From positions 372,001 to 436,000 of the forward strand of contig NBIV01000022.1 in the NCBI GenBank assembly GCA_003194525.1: 64,000 nucleotides of DNA. The letters run 5' to 3'. The position numbers were made by a program, and so were the translations under genes. Under the pieces are notes generated by a model. The model was not told the origin of the DNA. It worked only from the letters and a program-made list of their open reading frames with translations, and searched no databases. Below are positions 22,750 to 34,707 of this stretch, one piece after another (the stretch's first letter is position 1; the number at the start of each line of letters is the position of its first letter). Source of the stretch: Gracilariopsis chorda. Its lineage: Eukaryota > Rhodophyta > Florideophyceae > Gracilariales > Gracilariaceae.

Positions 22750-25079
22750 TTATAATTGCCGCTTTTGCGGGGCCTGCGCGTCTGCCTCTTGCTGCGCAGC
22801 ACTGCCCGAGAACGGGGGATTAATGTCGTGTGACATACTCCGTGCTCTACGGTCAGTGTTCCGTATGTTCCGTGTTTCCCGTTGCGACGGCGATATCGTT
22901 CCTTGAAAAGGAGTGTTCTCCTCCCGCTCCTTACACGGAGCGGCGGTATAAGGGATAACATTCCCCGCCTGGCGGGTATAAATTCGCGCCAGTGGGGCGG
23001 GCGTGGTAGGGGCGAGCACTGAGAGGCCCGAATTACCCGGCTGAGCCAGTGAGTCCGACAGGGTCGGTAGGTCTGAGAGTCCCCGGCTGGGGTGTGGTAG
23101 TACCGTACGCCTAGTACTCCCGGATGATTCCGGTGTTGCAGAGTCCGTAGAAACGGGGTTGCCTGGATCCAGGACTACCTTTGACGAGGGAGAAGGGGCA
23201 AGGACAACACGATCACGGGAAATCCGTTCCTGCGTGTCGCCCATTTCTACCACGACAGTGTCGGTGTTCACAGAGATGACCTTGAATGGTCCATCCGCCA
23301 CAGGCGAGAGTTTATGGCGCTTCTCCCGTTCCGGGTTGTAGTACTCCTTTATGATGAAGACATAGTTATTCGCCCGAATCGAGGACAGTTTCCCTCGCAA
23401 GCGAGCATCAAAATCCCGTTTGTAAGAGGCTTGGGCCCCTGCCATAGACTTCCGCGCAGCGGGGACCAGCTTGAAAAGCCATTGCTTCCATTGCTGCCGG
23501 TAGATACCCACTGATGGGAAATTGTCCAAGCTAGCTTGGGGTTCCAGCGCCACAGGCGGGGGTGTTCTAGAAATAACCAACTCGAATGGCGAAACTTCGG
23601 TAGTCCGGTGTACCTGCGTGTTGTACGCGTAGGTTACCGCATCAGCGTACATTTCCCAGCTCTTTGGGTGGTCTACGACGTAGGAACGTAATGCCGCGAG
23701 TAACGTCCGGTTAAACTGTTCAACCTGCCCATTACACTGGGGGTGGTAGGTAGTCGTGAACAAGTTCTTGACATCCAGGATGCGACAAAAATCCTGGAAG
23801 AAATTGCTCACGAACTGTTTCTGGTTATCGGAGAGCACCTCCACAGGGGGACCGTAGAGGAAAATCCAGTCCGTCACCAGAGCCTGGGCCACCGTGAGAG
23901 CGGTTATCCTCCGAAGAGGGACAGTCCGTACCAGCTTAGAAAAGAGGTATGTAATGACAAGTAGAAACCTGTTTCCACGTTTCGTGGTGAGTAGTGGTCC
24001 GAGAATATCGATTGCGATAAACTCGAGCGGCGCCCTTGCGGGGAATAGTTTCATCTTCTTCGCATTTTTGCGGAGTTTCACGCGATTCTTTGCGCATTCG
24101 CTACAAAACCCCACGGTTGTGTAGCAATCCACCGACATGGCGGGCCAATAGAAATCCCTTCGCAGGGTCAGGTAGAGTTTCCTCCCACCTGGGTTAACTC
24201 CAATGGGGGCGTAGTTTGATAGATGTAACACTTGCGACTGCAGGGAATGAGCTACCACAATCTGTGGGCGGGCTTCGACCTTCCTTACGAGGTAGCCTTT
24301 GTCGTTTACCCCGAAAGGGAGATCTTCACCACCGTTGATACGGGCACGAACCCTCGTACAGAATGGGTCGCCGAACTGTTCTGGGATCATCTCTTCCGGT
24401 GAAACCGGTACAAAATTTCCCGGTAACGGGTTCTTAGATTCATCTCGCGATGCGAGTAGGTCGTCAAAGTCAGCATCCTCGTCCCAGTTTTCGGGCCCAG
24501 CCTCGACGGCACATTCCGGATCATCTGGGTCTATGGCCATGAAACATGGGACTTCATCATCCTCCGTTGGGAGTGCTTCCCCACTTGTGAGTAACCGCGA
24601 CAGGGCGTCGGCTTGAGTGTTCTGCACGCCCTTTTTATAAATGACTTGAAAGTCATATTCCGCGAGGCGGAGTCTCCAGCGCATGAGGCGTCCCGACGGG
24701 TCGGAGATATTCAATAACCACCTCAGTGAGGAATGATCCGTGTACACGGTGAAGTGAAGTCCCATAAGGTAGGGGCGCAGAGTGGTCATCGCCCATACGA
24801 CGGCGAGGCACTCTTTCTCCGATACGGAGTAGTTCCGCTCATGAACATTGAGCGAGCGCGACCAATAACCAATTGGGTGTCGTTCCCCTCGAGGGTGGTT
24901 TGAAAAAGAGCACACCCGACTTGGTATTCGCTCGAGTCCGTATCTACAGAGTATGGCAACCCAAGTTTTGGGAGATGTAGGATTGGTGCTGATGTGACAG
25001 CCTCCTTCAAGGAGTTAAAGGCTTCCGATTGCTCAGGCATAAATGTTCCAAGTTTTGGGGGGTTCCCCTTTCGCAACAA
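22750..25079 (-). pseudogene. G2 RNase H and integrase
   Basis: RNase H starts in one frame (24786-25079, VDTDSSEYQVGCALFQ with the first Asp) and continues in another (from 24915: SEKECLAVVWA, VYTDHSSLRWL, ADALSRL). Integrase follows: a zinc domain with WPAM and CSECAKNR, where the usual GHPG reads GVNPG (His lost); catalytic AIDILGPL, LSDNQKQF and GQVEQFNRTL (Asp, Asp, Glu). After the core comes the GPFKVI module. The long 721-codon frame ends at 22750 in a Pro/Arg-rich tail before the chromodomain. Frameshifts near 25070 and 24910 break the polyprotein. Confidence 0.9.
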
Positions 25080-27106
25080 CGCAGGGGCGCCGCGGTATCC
25101 GAAAAGTTCGGGATAAACCGTCGATAGACGTTGACCAGCCCCAGAAAGAAGCGCAGTTCCGTTTGAGTACGGGGCTCTTTCGCCTCAACGAGGGATTTGA
25201 CTCGAGCTTTCTCGATCGCTAACCGTCCAGGACGGATAATTTGACCCAGATACTTCACAGTATCTCTGAATAACTCACATTTCTTCAACTTGAGGGTAAT
25301 TCTCGTATCGCGGAGTATGGTCAGCACGTCTCGGACGTGAGTGAGATGGTCTTCCAACGAGTTGGAGAAGATGATAATATCATAAAGGTAGACCAGACAA
25401 CTCCGCCACTTAAAGCGGTTGAGTAGAATATCTACTGCACGCTGAAAAGTGGCGGGGATATTGGTTAACCCAAATGGCATCCGCTTGAAGCGGTACGTTC
25501 CTGCGTGGCAGTTGAATGCGGTTTCGTCGCGATCCTCCTGTCTGACAGGCACTTGCCAATATCCCCAATTGGCATCGAGAGCCGTGAATACGGTGGCGTC
25601 TCCAAGGGAGTCAATACACTCGTCCATACGAGGGATGGGGTACGTGTCCCTAACAGTCACGGCATTGAGCCGGCGGAAGTCGAAACAGAACCTCCAGGTT
25701 CCGTCGGCCTTCAAAACAAGTACAACTGGGGATGCCCAGGGTGATTGAGCGGGCTCAATCACACCTGCGCGGAGCATCTTGTCCACTTGGGATTGCTCCT
25801 CTTCCCGAGCTTTCGGACCTGCCCTTTAAGGGGGTTGTGCAACCGGTCGCGCACCGGGGATTAAATTGATCCGGTGTTCCGCTGCATTAATCTCGCCAAG
25901 CGAGCCATCCCACATTGTGGTGAATTCCCGTAACATTGTACGGAGTTTGTGGCGGTGCGACTCTGGCACGTGGCTGAAGTCCAGCGCCTCAAGTGCCTTT
26001 TCCGGATCAATCCGGTCGTTGCTCGATGGAGCATTGCCCTGTGGAACAGGTGTGTTTCGCAATTCCTAGTTACTCGGTATGTTCGACGCTGAGGTAGCGG
26101 TTCCCTCCCCCTCCTTAGACTTCACGTCTTAGGACGGCGGGGCGAACTCCTCAGAGGAGGTGGTAACTCCGAGTACATCGGCGGCTGTCATCTTCGTTGG
26201 CAGCATTCCCATAGGATGGGGGGTTACACTCCCAATTAGTTGGTGTTTTACCAGATACTGGGGGTGTTTGCCAAGGTTGGCAACCAATATCCGGAAAGGA
26301 AAATCCGGGGAAATGGAGACAATTCCATTAGCCAGCGCCAGCTGCGGTTTCTCGTAGAACGAGGAGAGGGGTTATATAACCCGAAGACCGTGTTGACGGG
26401 AATTTACCTGCACCCAGACTTGGGACTCAGGCGGTATAGAAACCGAGGCAGCGACGCGGAGCTTGGTGGACTCGCGGGATGCGGGCGGTGGTTCCTGCGC
26501 AGCAGGGAGCAGAACTTGTTTCCGAGAGGACTGCTTTAGCGGGCGGCGAACAATCGGAACCGACGATCCGTCGTGAAGTTCTACACGGATGAGGCAAGGC
26601 CTGATTGTGTCGACAAATCTGTCGCAGTAATCACATCGCAGTATAACTGGTGCTGCCAATGAACGGCAAACGATGAAGTACAACTTCATCACAGAGGTAC
26701 CAAGTCTCCCGACGAGGTCCACTGTGCCCACCGTTTGAAACGGATTGTTGTTTGCATCCGAAATGTCAGGGACCGCGTCAGAGCGGATACGAGACCGCAC
26801 AAGCGGGGGTAACAATGATCCCACAACAAAGTTAGGGCATGCACCTGTATCCAGGACGGCGAAAAACTTCACCATAAGCTGGGGATCAAGGCCAAGGTCG
26901 GCATAGACCTTATAGTTGCGCTTGGCCAAGACCAAGACTCTACCGGGAATCCGGGGATTTTTACTCCGTATCCACGGGCGACGCAACACACTGAGGTGCG
27001 CAGAGTCCGCGTCAGCGGTGTCTTTCCTCGAGAGGACTTTCACCGTGGAGCGAGGCGAGGACGCCTCGGGTGCCAACAGCCTCCTGTCTGAGGACACGTC
27101 TCCCAA
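25007..27106 (-). pseudogene. G2 protease and reverse transcriptase
   Basis: One frame from 27106 to 25007, interrupted by four stops (26372, near 26130, 26068, 25826). The protease has FFAVLDTGACPNFV, the DTGA motif of retroviral-type aspartic proteases. The RT has GVIEPAQSPWASP, RFCFDFRRLNAVT, YPIPRMDECIDSLG, FTALDANWGYWQV and FKRMPFGLTNIPATFQ. The YxDD box reads VYLYDIIIFS: the first of the two catalytic Asp is replaced by Tyr. The stop at 25826-25828 falls where family members have Tyr. The RT is therefore doubly inactivated. Confidence 0.9.
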
Positions 27107-27123
27107 AGGGGAGACTCCCTCAG

Positions 27124-29298
27124 TTAGTTTTCCGCCTTCGGCGGTAGGTTTGTTTCCTCGACAACGAGTGCTTCATCCCGTTGACGGGGGTTTCTATCCG
27201 CATAAGCGGGGGTTGCAACGGATGGTTGCACGATCTCCCGAATCGGGGTGTATGAAACTTGCCGCGCACGCGGAGTCTGTGGTAGGGCATGGGAAAAGTC
27301 CGTTTTAGAACGGAGGTAAGAAGCCGTCGGGACGGAACGTTTCTCCTCTGGAGTGAGGGCCTCGTAGTTTGCCACCACCTTGGCCATATCCTTCAGCGAG
27401 CAGATACACTGAGAGGAGGTATGGCCATGGGCATAACATAGGTGGCAAATGAGAGCCAACACCACGACACGCGGATTATTTTTCCGAGTATCGGAGAAGC
27501 GAACCGCAGGGCGGGTGTCAGTCCATCCAGGCCATTGATAACGGGATTGACCGTTTGAAAACGGGAGTCGTTGGGGTTGGACCCGACTGTTACCACGGTA
27601 TAGAACGGGATCTTCTGTTCCTGTATCACGGGTCATCTCCGTCGTTGACGGTAAATCGGTGGTTGGAATCGACAAACCATCCCCCTGCACTAAATGCATG
27701 GTATCAAATCCCTGTCCAGGGTTCCCATCCGCAGTGAGCGGGAGTGAGGAAGCTTCGCTTTCCAGCAACAACGCCTTGGCGGATTTAGACCGATTGTTCG
27801 GAGTTCTTGCACGGAGTGCATCCCCTTCCGCTCGAGCATGTTGGACCAGCTCGAGATAAGTGATCCTCCGCTTGTCCTCCCGGTAACCGGTAACTAAACT
27901 CTGGATTGCCGGGTCAAGACCATCGATGAACATTGTACTGCGCTCACCAGCGGGGTAAACGTTACCAGACCTGTGGAAAGCCTTGTTAAGGCTCACCGAG
28001 TAATCGGTCTCGGTCTCTCCAGCACGCTGGCGTGTATCTTGCAAAGCGAGGATAGCCTGCTGAATAGCAGTGTTTGTGGCGTAGGAGCGCAGAAGATAGT
28101 GCACAGCCTCCTGCCAGCAAGTAACCCCTCTCTTGGAGGCACGAGAAGATCCTCTGACAGAATTGTGTTGGTCCTCCGCCACTCCCCGTAAGAAATACGG
28201 TAAAGCCAAATAGGCTTGTCTCTCATTCATACCGAGGATATCGGCCTCCGCTACAAAGCGGGATAGGAGATTCAGTACTAGGACCGGGTCCTCTCCAGTA
28301 AAATACTGGTTGCGGAGCGAGAGCTGCATTCGCTTAATGCATTCTCGCACCTTTCCCGTACCACGGGGCGTACGTCCAAGTGACGAATCTTCGAGCCGGT
28401 AGTACCGGTATGATAACAACTTCCGGAAATCTGGGTTTGTCGGCTTCAACTCACGGAGACTGGGGTGTATTCTCCCCTTCTGTCGGGTTCGGATCACATA
28501 TTCAGTGGCCGATGACCGCTTCGAGTGGGAGGAGTAGCCTCGTTTCTCGTCTTCCGAGTCGGAGTCCGAGGAGCTCGAGCTAACCGAATGGTTTCGGGAT
28601 GAGTCTGACGATGTCGAAGAATCAGAGTCCGAATATTTTCGGTGGTGTTTCCGTCGATGACGGCGTTTCTTCTTCCCAGCAAGCTGGTCTTTGTGCGATG
28701 CCTCGTTTACTGGATCGTCTGGGGATGGTTAGTCCATGAGGACGAACTGCTCCAGCGTCTCCAGGCGGGCACCAATCCGATCAAATCGGGCTTCAATTCG
28801 TTCGATGAAGGTGACGGGTTGTCCCAAACTCTCCAACACGGAGTTGAAGTCAGACCGTAAAATACGGAGTTCCTCTGCAACCTCCTTTATGGGGGTTGCC
28901 AAGACCACCTCTTGGAGGGATTTTAGTTCCCCTACAAGGGTGTCATGGGCGGTCTACAGAGCGCGGACCTGGGATTGCGGGGAAGTCCCCTGGCGGGTGT
29001 TATCGCCCGTTCCACGGGGGCTTGAAGCCGCGACAGCGGGAGCAGGCCGGGGTGCCTGGGGCACTGCGGCAACAGCCAGAGTCGATGCTGCATTCCCCTG
29101 CGGGGGTGATAACGAGGGCAAAAGGATGTTCCGGGGTTCCCGGTCGAGGGTATCATTCCGAAATGAAGCGGCGCCAGCACGGCTGGAACTTGTCCGTATA
29201 GGGATACGGGGTACGAACCGAACTTCGGAAGTGTCTGCGTTGTCGCGGGAGCGACTACGCGTAACCACTGGCTCCGCATCGGAGGGATTTCTCGACAT
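27124..29298 (-). pseudogene. G2 gag
   Basis: One frame from ATG 29298 to 27124 with two stops (TAG at 28954, TAA at 28729-28731). Order: Arg/Ser-rich N-terminus, a coiled-coil stretch (about 28930-28740), a Lys/Arg/His-rich then Ser/Asp-rich linker, and the capsid-like helical region (from about 28300, YFTGEDPVLVLNLLSRFV ... YLALPYFLRG). A CCHC zinc knuckle CHLCYAHGHTSSQC lies near 27425. The knuckle is intact. Gag would package element RNA into virus-like particles. The gag stop at 27124 and the pol frame starting at 27106 suggest a frameshift or separate start for pol. Confidence 0.85.
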
Positions 29299-29388
29299 GA
29301 GAAAATACCGTTACGACGGGAAACGATCACGGAACTTCCGGTGAATGAAAACAAACCTCGTAAGAGGGAAAGCAGAAAACCGATTCTA

Positions 29389-29401
29389 CGTCGGGAGACC
29401 A
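29389..29401 (-). promoter_or_regulatory. Primer-binding site of G2
   Basis: Three bases past the 5' LTR the minus strand reads TGGTCTCCCGACG, starting with TGG as expected for the complement of a tRNA CCA end. It differs from the TGGTAGCA site of the other elements. The tRNA is not identified. Confidence 0.5.
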
Positions 29402-29404
29402 CTT

Positions 29405-30229
29405 TGTGGTGCAATGCCCCAAAGGGGAAAAACACCGAAGGACGTCCGGGATCTTCCTCTCACGAGGTGAACCCAGTTGGGTAGAGCCCTCCCAGAGGTG
29501 TCACGGCGAAGTAGGTTTGTAAGACCAGGGACACCTGTCGCGAATTTTGCAGGGAGGTGAAGGCGAAGAATCGGTATCCGCGTGAGCGGGGTGTGATCCT
29601 CAGTAGAGGTATGTTTCCACGTAAGTGGGGGCGTGTGAGCAGGTGCACACAGGAGGGCCGCGGGTAGCGGGATGTACTACCCTAAAAAGAGGAAAAAGGA
29701 AGGGCGAAGAGGAGGAAGAAAGGACGAAGTGAGTCGCGAGAGCGACGGGGGCGAACGGCGATGCCGGTAACAATATCCCTATACAGTGCGAAACACCAAT
29801 GCAATTGGAATAGTATGACTCCCAAGGATGGGCCTCTTTAGATGTGCAAGGGGGTTAGATGTCCCGTGGTTTACGGCGTTTCCATCCAAGGAGGAGTAGA
29901 GCACGCGTGCAAGCGGTAACAACTAGAGCCAATTCCCCAGGTTGGGGTCCCTTGTTGGGGAAGGTTTACTAGTGCGACGGCAGTGCCCCGTCGCATTAAG
30001 TACTAGCTTCCCAGAAATGGGTGTGAAAATAATAAATAAAATCAACTAAAATGCTCCACATTTCGTGGCAACATCCACTACTGTGGCAAACCGCCAATTG
30101 ACCCAAAACCGTGTCCCACGTGTCCATACCCACCATTGTGGGGCGTAGTTCAAATACACACGACAAAACCGATAATATCGGGAAAGCATTCAAGTACCTA
30201 GAATCCCTCCCTGAGGGCGTTGCACTTCA
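29405..30229 (-). repeat. 5' LTR of G2
   Basis: 825 bp, direct repeat of 20047-20868; followed by the second ATTCT (30230-30234). Confidence 0.95.
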
Positions 30230-30350
30230 ATTCTCACTCTCTAGTAGCAGTACGAGCTAGAGGAAAGCGTTTGTGAGTGCTCGACGCATTACATCCATCG
30301 ACGTTGACCCTCAGTGGCAAGCTTTTAAAACTCTAGCACTCTTTCACGGA

Positions 30351-31250
30351 TCACGAGGGCACCACAAGGCTCAGCAGCCACGGAATTCTATGCGTAGTGC
30401 ACGCAACACACTCCTCAATCAGTATGCCCAGCAGAATACTTGATCGTCGTATCAATTTGCTGCTATGGCTGCTGGAGATGCTGCAGTGCTTTTGTAGCGG
30501 ATATAAGAGATTTCTTTTGACCTCATGTTCTTCCACTTTCATTGGAACAAGCATCTGTTTTTGTTCTGGTTCCATCTGTGACATAGGAGGTTATTGTGGC
30601 GAACATGAGGGAGTGGGATTGATTTCATTGTCTCCCAATTTCATTGCAATGGGCATCTGCCTTTATTCTTCAAGTTGCAAAATAGCAGGCTGTTGCGGCA
30701 GCTGTGAGAGAACAAAAGTGATCTCAATTTTTTCCACTACCATCGTAACGGGGATCTGTTACTCTTCTTGAGAATGTGGCAGAGTAAGTGCATTTGCCTT
30801 CGTGGCTGTGTCACTGTCTTCATCCAAAATAGCGCGGAAATTAGTCCAAAAGGTGGAGCCTTCGAAGAGGAGGTCGGCAGCGCCGTAGGAATGCATTGCT
30901 CCAACGGCTGACATACATGCAAGAGTAGTTTTGTCTTCTTCTAGTTCTTGACCGATGGGCCCTGGGACCTGCGCTACACTCCCTTTTATCTTCCATTCCT
31001 CAGAATAAGGAGAAACTGGTATTGGTTGTGGTCTTCTAGCTATTGGCTTTGGCTCTTTGCTGCTGACGAGTCGACCTTCAGCGTTTTGCCTTGTGCCGCC
31101 TGGTTTCACTCTGTGTCTTCTGGAAATGGCTCTGGAACCTGCATCAATGGCTCTGGCAGCTTCAGTATTGTCTTTGGCATCTCCCGCCCTCGCTCAAGTG
31201 CCTCCGGCATTTAGTCTCGCACCTAGGGCATTCATTTTCGCACCCCCAGA
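30351..31250 (-). pseudogene. Decayed ORF with degenerate repeats, function unknown
   Basis: A minus-strand frame continues from about 31250 to 30351 with a few stops; the longest clean piece is 30759-31109 (116 codons). Its lower part holds three degenerate copies of a unit with QIPVTMVVEKIEI, RQMPIAMKLGDNEI and KQMLVPMKVEEHEV, spaced about 35-40 residues apart. No family is recognised. It lies between the right target duplication of G2 and the LTR-like repeat copy 2, and could be part of an unidentified element. Confidence 0.4.
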
Positions 31251-31254
31251 ATCA

Positions 31255-31855
31255 TCGGGGTTTATATAGGGGTCTAGCCTAGTTCTATCAGTGCTAGTAG
31301 TAAACGAGAAATCGTGCGATTTTAATGGCATTGTGCTTGGCCTTCTTGTTGGCCTCCGTATGTGGGTGATTTACCAGATTCAATGCCAGATCTAGCCGTT
31401 TGATGACTTGGCGAATTCCCTAGCTGTTGACTTGTTCTAGGACTTTGGCAAGGATCAGCAACAAACAGGGTTTTGATGATCTGGCATGACCCCAAGATGC
31501 GCATGATGACTTCACACGGATCTCTCGGGAACCGTCTATGAGCAATTGATCGTTGCTGTACCGAGTGAGGTATTTGTCAACGTTGTAAGTAGTAGGTGAA
31601 GTGTATTTTGAAGCCAAATTTGTGTACCTGGTCAGTCGGGGACTTCTTTGACATGAGCATGTTGTCGTGTCATATTGACGGTATGTCACAAAATATGTCA
31701 ACTCGGGCTTTGAGTCCAGGTAGACATGTCAAATAGGTAAACGATCTCTACAGAAGATCAAGTAGAATAAAAATAGGAAAAGTAGATAAGTTAGAACTGA
31801 TGCTGGAGCCAACTATACTCAAACAAATGTAAAATAGTAACTAAATATAGCATCA
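31255..31855 (-). repeat. LTR-like repeat, copy 2 (minus): probable 3' LTR of G3
   Basis: Inverted copy of 16540-17150. On the minus strand it begins TGATGCTATATTTAG and is preceded by a polypurine tract TTAGGGGAGAG (31856-31866). It ends soon after a TATA box (CTATATAAACCCC), so the R-U5 part may be truncated. The tract, its position and its strand make it the likely 3' LTR of G3. Confidence 0.6.
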
Positions 31856-32119
31856 CTCTCCCCTAACAGTAGAGTCGAACCGACTGGTAAGTAGTAAGAA
31901 TAATGACTTCCTTAGTCACGCAAAAACCCAGATTCCGGAGGAGCTGGGAAGAGGTCTCGTTGAGAGTCGGGTTCCCGAGTGAATGGGACTTGACTTTCGT
32001 CCCCCAAGTGGTTTAAATTTCATCACTTTCCTCCCCAAAACATCGTTCAGCAATCAAATGTCCGTAATGTGCAACCATGTAGTACAAATGATGCATTTCA
32101 AATTTATCGTCTAAAATCA

Positions 32120-33801
32120 TCAGAATTCTGCCATTGTAGTTAAAGAAAAGTCGGTGCTGAAATATGTCGTCTTCGTCAGTGTAGAAAGGTCCACGATGTT
32201 GGACGCCTGAAAACGATATAGGGCAGGCTGCCCAGCAAAGGCATAGCCTGATTGCTTCGGTGCTAGTGATTTCATATATCTAGTTATGTAGTGATCTTTC
32301 ACCGAGGTTGATATTGTTGTAGAACTCCCTTGCGCCTTGAATATTGTTGTTTTCATTCATCCTGATGGTTGGTTGATACTGGAATGCTTAGTTTCTTTTC
32401 GGTAAGATTCCTTTCGTATTCGCATACTGCTATAGAAGTGCTTTGCAGTTCTTGAGGTCTTTTTCTTTGATCCAAGTGTTCTCTTGACTTGGATATCAAA
32501 ACCATTGGACCAGAAATTCAAATCGTGGTGCCCTTTTCTGTGGTTGACAATACATACCACTTCATATTCCTCTGTTCCATCCATCAATGTTACTGGGGTT
32601 GGATGAGCTGGCCCTAGGTGAATTAACTTGTTTTCTCGGTACTGTTTGAAAACAATCGCGTGGAACACATCATGAATCTTTGACTTCAATTTATGGCTTA
32701 AGTCTAGACGAAATTTTACTGGGCCAAGTTGTTCTGTGATCTCGAATGGTCTACGGTATCGGATTCGTAGCTTGGACTACTTCCCTATGTGGTCCGCATC
32801 GAGGTTTGTTGTGGACAAAATGACTTTTTGTCCAACTTTCAATGTCCATGTTGATCGATTCTTGTCGGTGTATGACTTGGAGTAACGAATCTGAGGTTGA
32901 ATCTGTGTTCTTACTTCTCTTAATGCTTGCTTCACGTCTTCTACAAACTTCAGAACTGCATCATTTTCTGAGAGGGGAGTACCGAGCATTAATACGCTTG
33001 GGTCGTCACCATAAGTTAAAAAGAATGGCGTAAACTTCGTAGCTGAGTTCTCTGACGAGTTGTATGCGACTTCGGACTCTATGAGGAGATCATCCCAATT
33101 ATATTGCTTGAGATGGACGTATGCTCTAATCATTTCTTTCATTTTCCTGTTCTTTAATTTCGTTTGACCATCTGGTTGTCGATTATTTGCTGTTGAAGTC
33201 ATTATCATAGTGCCAATGAGACGGAATAGTTCTCTCCAAAAGTCGCTCATAACAATCTTGTCGCTGTCGGAGATAATAACTTCGGAAATTCCATGATGTC
33301 GGTATATATGTTTCAAATATAGTTTTGCCGTCTAAACGGCAGTGAAATCCGATGTACTTGAGATGAGTCTGATCAACTTGGATAGGCAGTCTAGTACTAC
33401 GTAAAATGCACTTTTCCCACTTTTCGTTTTCGGAAGCGGTGTAATGAAGTCCATTGTGATTTGTGCCTACTTCCTTTTCCGTGGAAGTAGTGGTTGTAGC
33501 TGAACCTGTGGTTTTGTGGTTCGTGATTTCCTTTCTTGACATTTCAGACATGAGTCGACGTATTTTTTTATCGTTTGGCGTATCTATTTCCTGTGGTATA
33601 GCCTCCCACTTTTCGTATGCTTTTTTGAATGCTAGCTGTTCTGAAACAGGTTGATCGTGGTGTTCTTGTAGTATTTTCAGTCTTACTTGGCCTTTCGGTA
33701 CGTAGAGTGGTCTTCCTATATACAAAAATCCGTTTCGTTTGTGAATTGGGGCTTGTGGATATTTCTATAAGTTTTTGAACGCTTAAACAACTGTTGCTCA
33801 C
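32120..33801 (-). pseudogene. G3 integrase remnant
   Basis: From 33725 the zinc-binding region is visible (LYVPKGQ, EHHDQPVSEQ, AFKKAYEKW). At 33316-32777 come SDSDKIVMSDFWREL (second catalytic Asp) and DGQTKLKNRKMKEMIRAYV, where the catalytic Glu of DGQTE is Lys. FTPFFLTYGDDP and the QKVILSTTNL linker follow. At 32689-32357 VFHAIVFKQYRE matches the region before the chromodomain. At least four frame changes or stops. The element cannot integrate. Confidence 0.8.
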
Positions 33802-33886
33802 CGAGCCTCTTCCACGAAAACCAGAAAACAGTCAGTCCGCGTGAGACCACACCTCATAGTACCGTTGGCCACCTGTTAGAGCAGAC

Positions 33887-34514
33887 TTAGCATAGACGAC
33901 AGGGTAAAAGAACACCTTCGCGCCTTCCGTAACCATCAGGGCTCATGAAACGGACTTGCAGACCTGGCGAAAAGTTCGTATTAAAAGTGCCATGTGTCAA
34001 GAACGGCGGAAAGTGTCCTCTCTGGGGTTTTCTGGATATCGTCATGCTGCCATCACGCAGTGTACACATACGGTACTGAAATAAAAAACTAAACACGACG
34101 GTGCAACATCCTCGGGTGGAAGGCCATCGATTGCGCGTTCTCTCACTAGATGCATAAATCGCAGAACTACTATTGCCATTGATTTTTTTATGACACCGAC
34201 AGCTGTAAATAGCATTACCTAGAGGGGTCACTTGAAGTGGTCACTTGTTTTGCTCCTAATGATATTTTCGCATAAGCATCTGTTGTATCAGAGGTAGAGA
34301 ACAACTCGGGCTTGTGTTGGCAATCGACGTTGATGGAGTTACACAGTGCGTTGTGAGATTTGTGTGTGGAAAGAAGCTGCACTCGCCATCCAAAAGAATT
34401 TGCGAAACTTTTCATGTAGGTCTGTTGGGCTTCATACTGCATGAAGACATGCAATCGAGTATGTTTAGCCGACACTGATTCAAGCCGAAAACAGTGTCGG
34501 CCGCCAAAGTACAT
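33887..34514 (-). CDS. Small hypothetical gene, possible intron
   Basis: An ORF from ATG 34514 runs 99 codons to 34215, ending in CTAG|GTAATG, a donor-like site. About 138 bp further on there is a textbook acceptor (TTTTTTATTTCAG, ending about 34080) followed by an open frame to 33887. The phase of that particular donor does not join the longer downstream frame, so the splicing pattern is unsettled. The protein is Ser/His/Cys-containing with no recognised domain. The first codons include a perfect hairpin (34468-34501). It lies between G3 and the acetyltransferase gene, on the opposite strand to the latter. Confidence 0.35.
34468..34501. other. Perfect 10-bp-stem hairpin
   Basis: GCCGACACTG (34468-34477) and CAGTGTCGGC (34492-34501), 14-nt loop, within the first codons of the small minus-strand ORF. 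Confidence 0.6.
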
Positions 34515-34707
34515 AAAATACCCAACTTGTCGCTCCGCAGCGACAACAAAGAAACATGTTAGTCATATCACTTAGCGCGCTTGAAGAAGGCCTTGCTTTT
34601 TACTTACTATATATATCATAACTGCAAGACCTTCTTGGAAGCCCCTCAGCTACAAAGCCTGAGAAAAGAAGTTATCTTTTCATATTGTGAATGCTGATAA
34701 GCATAAC

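Larger units (their letters stand above)
20047..30229 (-). mobile_element. Ty3/gypsy chromovirus G2, full length, inactive
   Basis: Two direct LTRs of 822 and 825 bp (20047-20868 and 29405-30229) with TG...CA ends and a perfect ATTCT target duplication. The sense strand is minus: 5' LTR on the right, primer-binding site 29389-29401, gag 29298-27124, protease-RT 27106-25007, RNase H-integrase 25079-22750, chromodomain 22095-21700, polypurine tract 20869-20880, 3' LTR on the left. The LTRs differ at roughly thirty positions, so the insertion is not recent. Gag and pol carry several stops, two frameshifts around RNase H, and an RT active-site change. The DNA is unusually rich in short perfect hairpins. 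Confidence 0.95.
31255..33801 (-). mobile_element. Ty3/gypsy element G3, only integrase end left
   Basis: Minus-strand integrase remnants (33801-32120) followed by a polypurine tract and LTR-like sequence. Protease, RT and gag are absent; the element is cut near 33.80 kb, where an unrelated small gene begins. Confidence 0.7.

Noticed and set aside
21777-22961. Long ORFs on the plus strand and other frames within G2
   Set aside because: Shadows of the GC-rich minus-strand pol and gag frames without recognisable motifs.
16540-31855. A single DNA transposon with 600-bp terminal inverted repeats carrying G2
   Set aside because: The right copy has a polypurine tract and the right strand and position to be the G3 3' LTR; kept only as an alternative.
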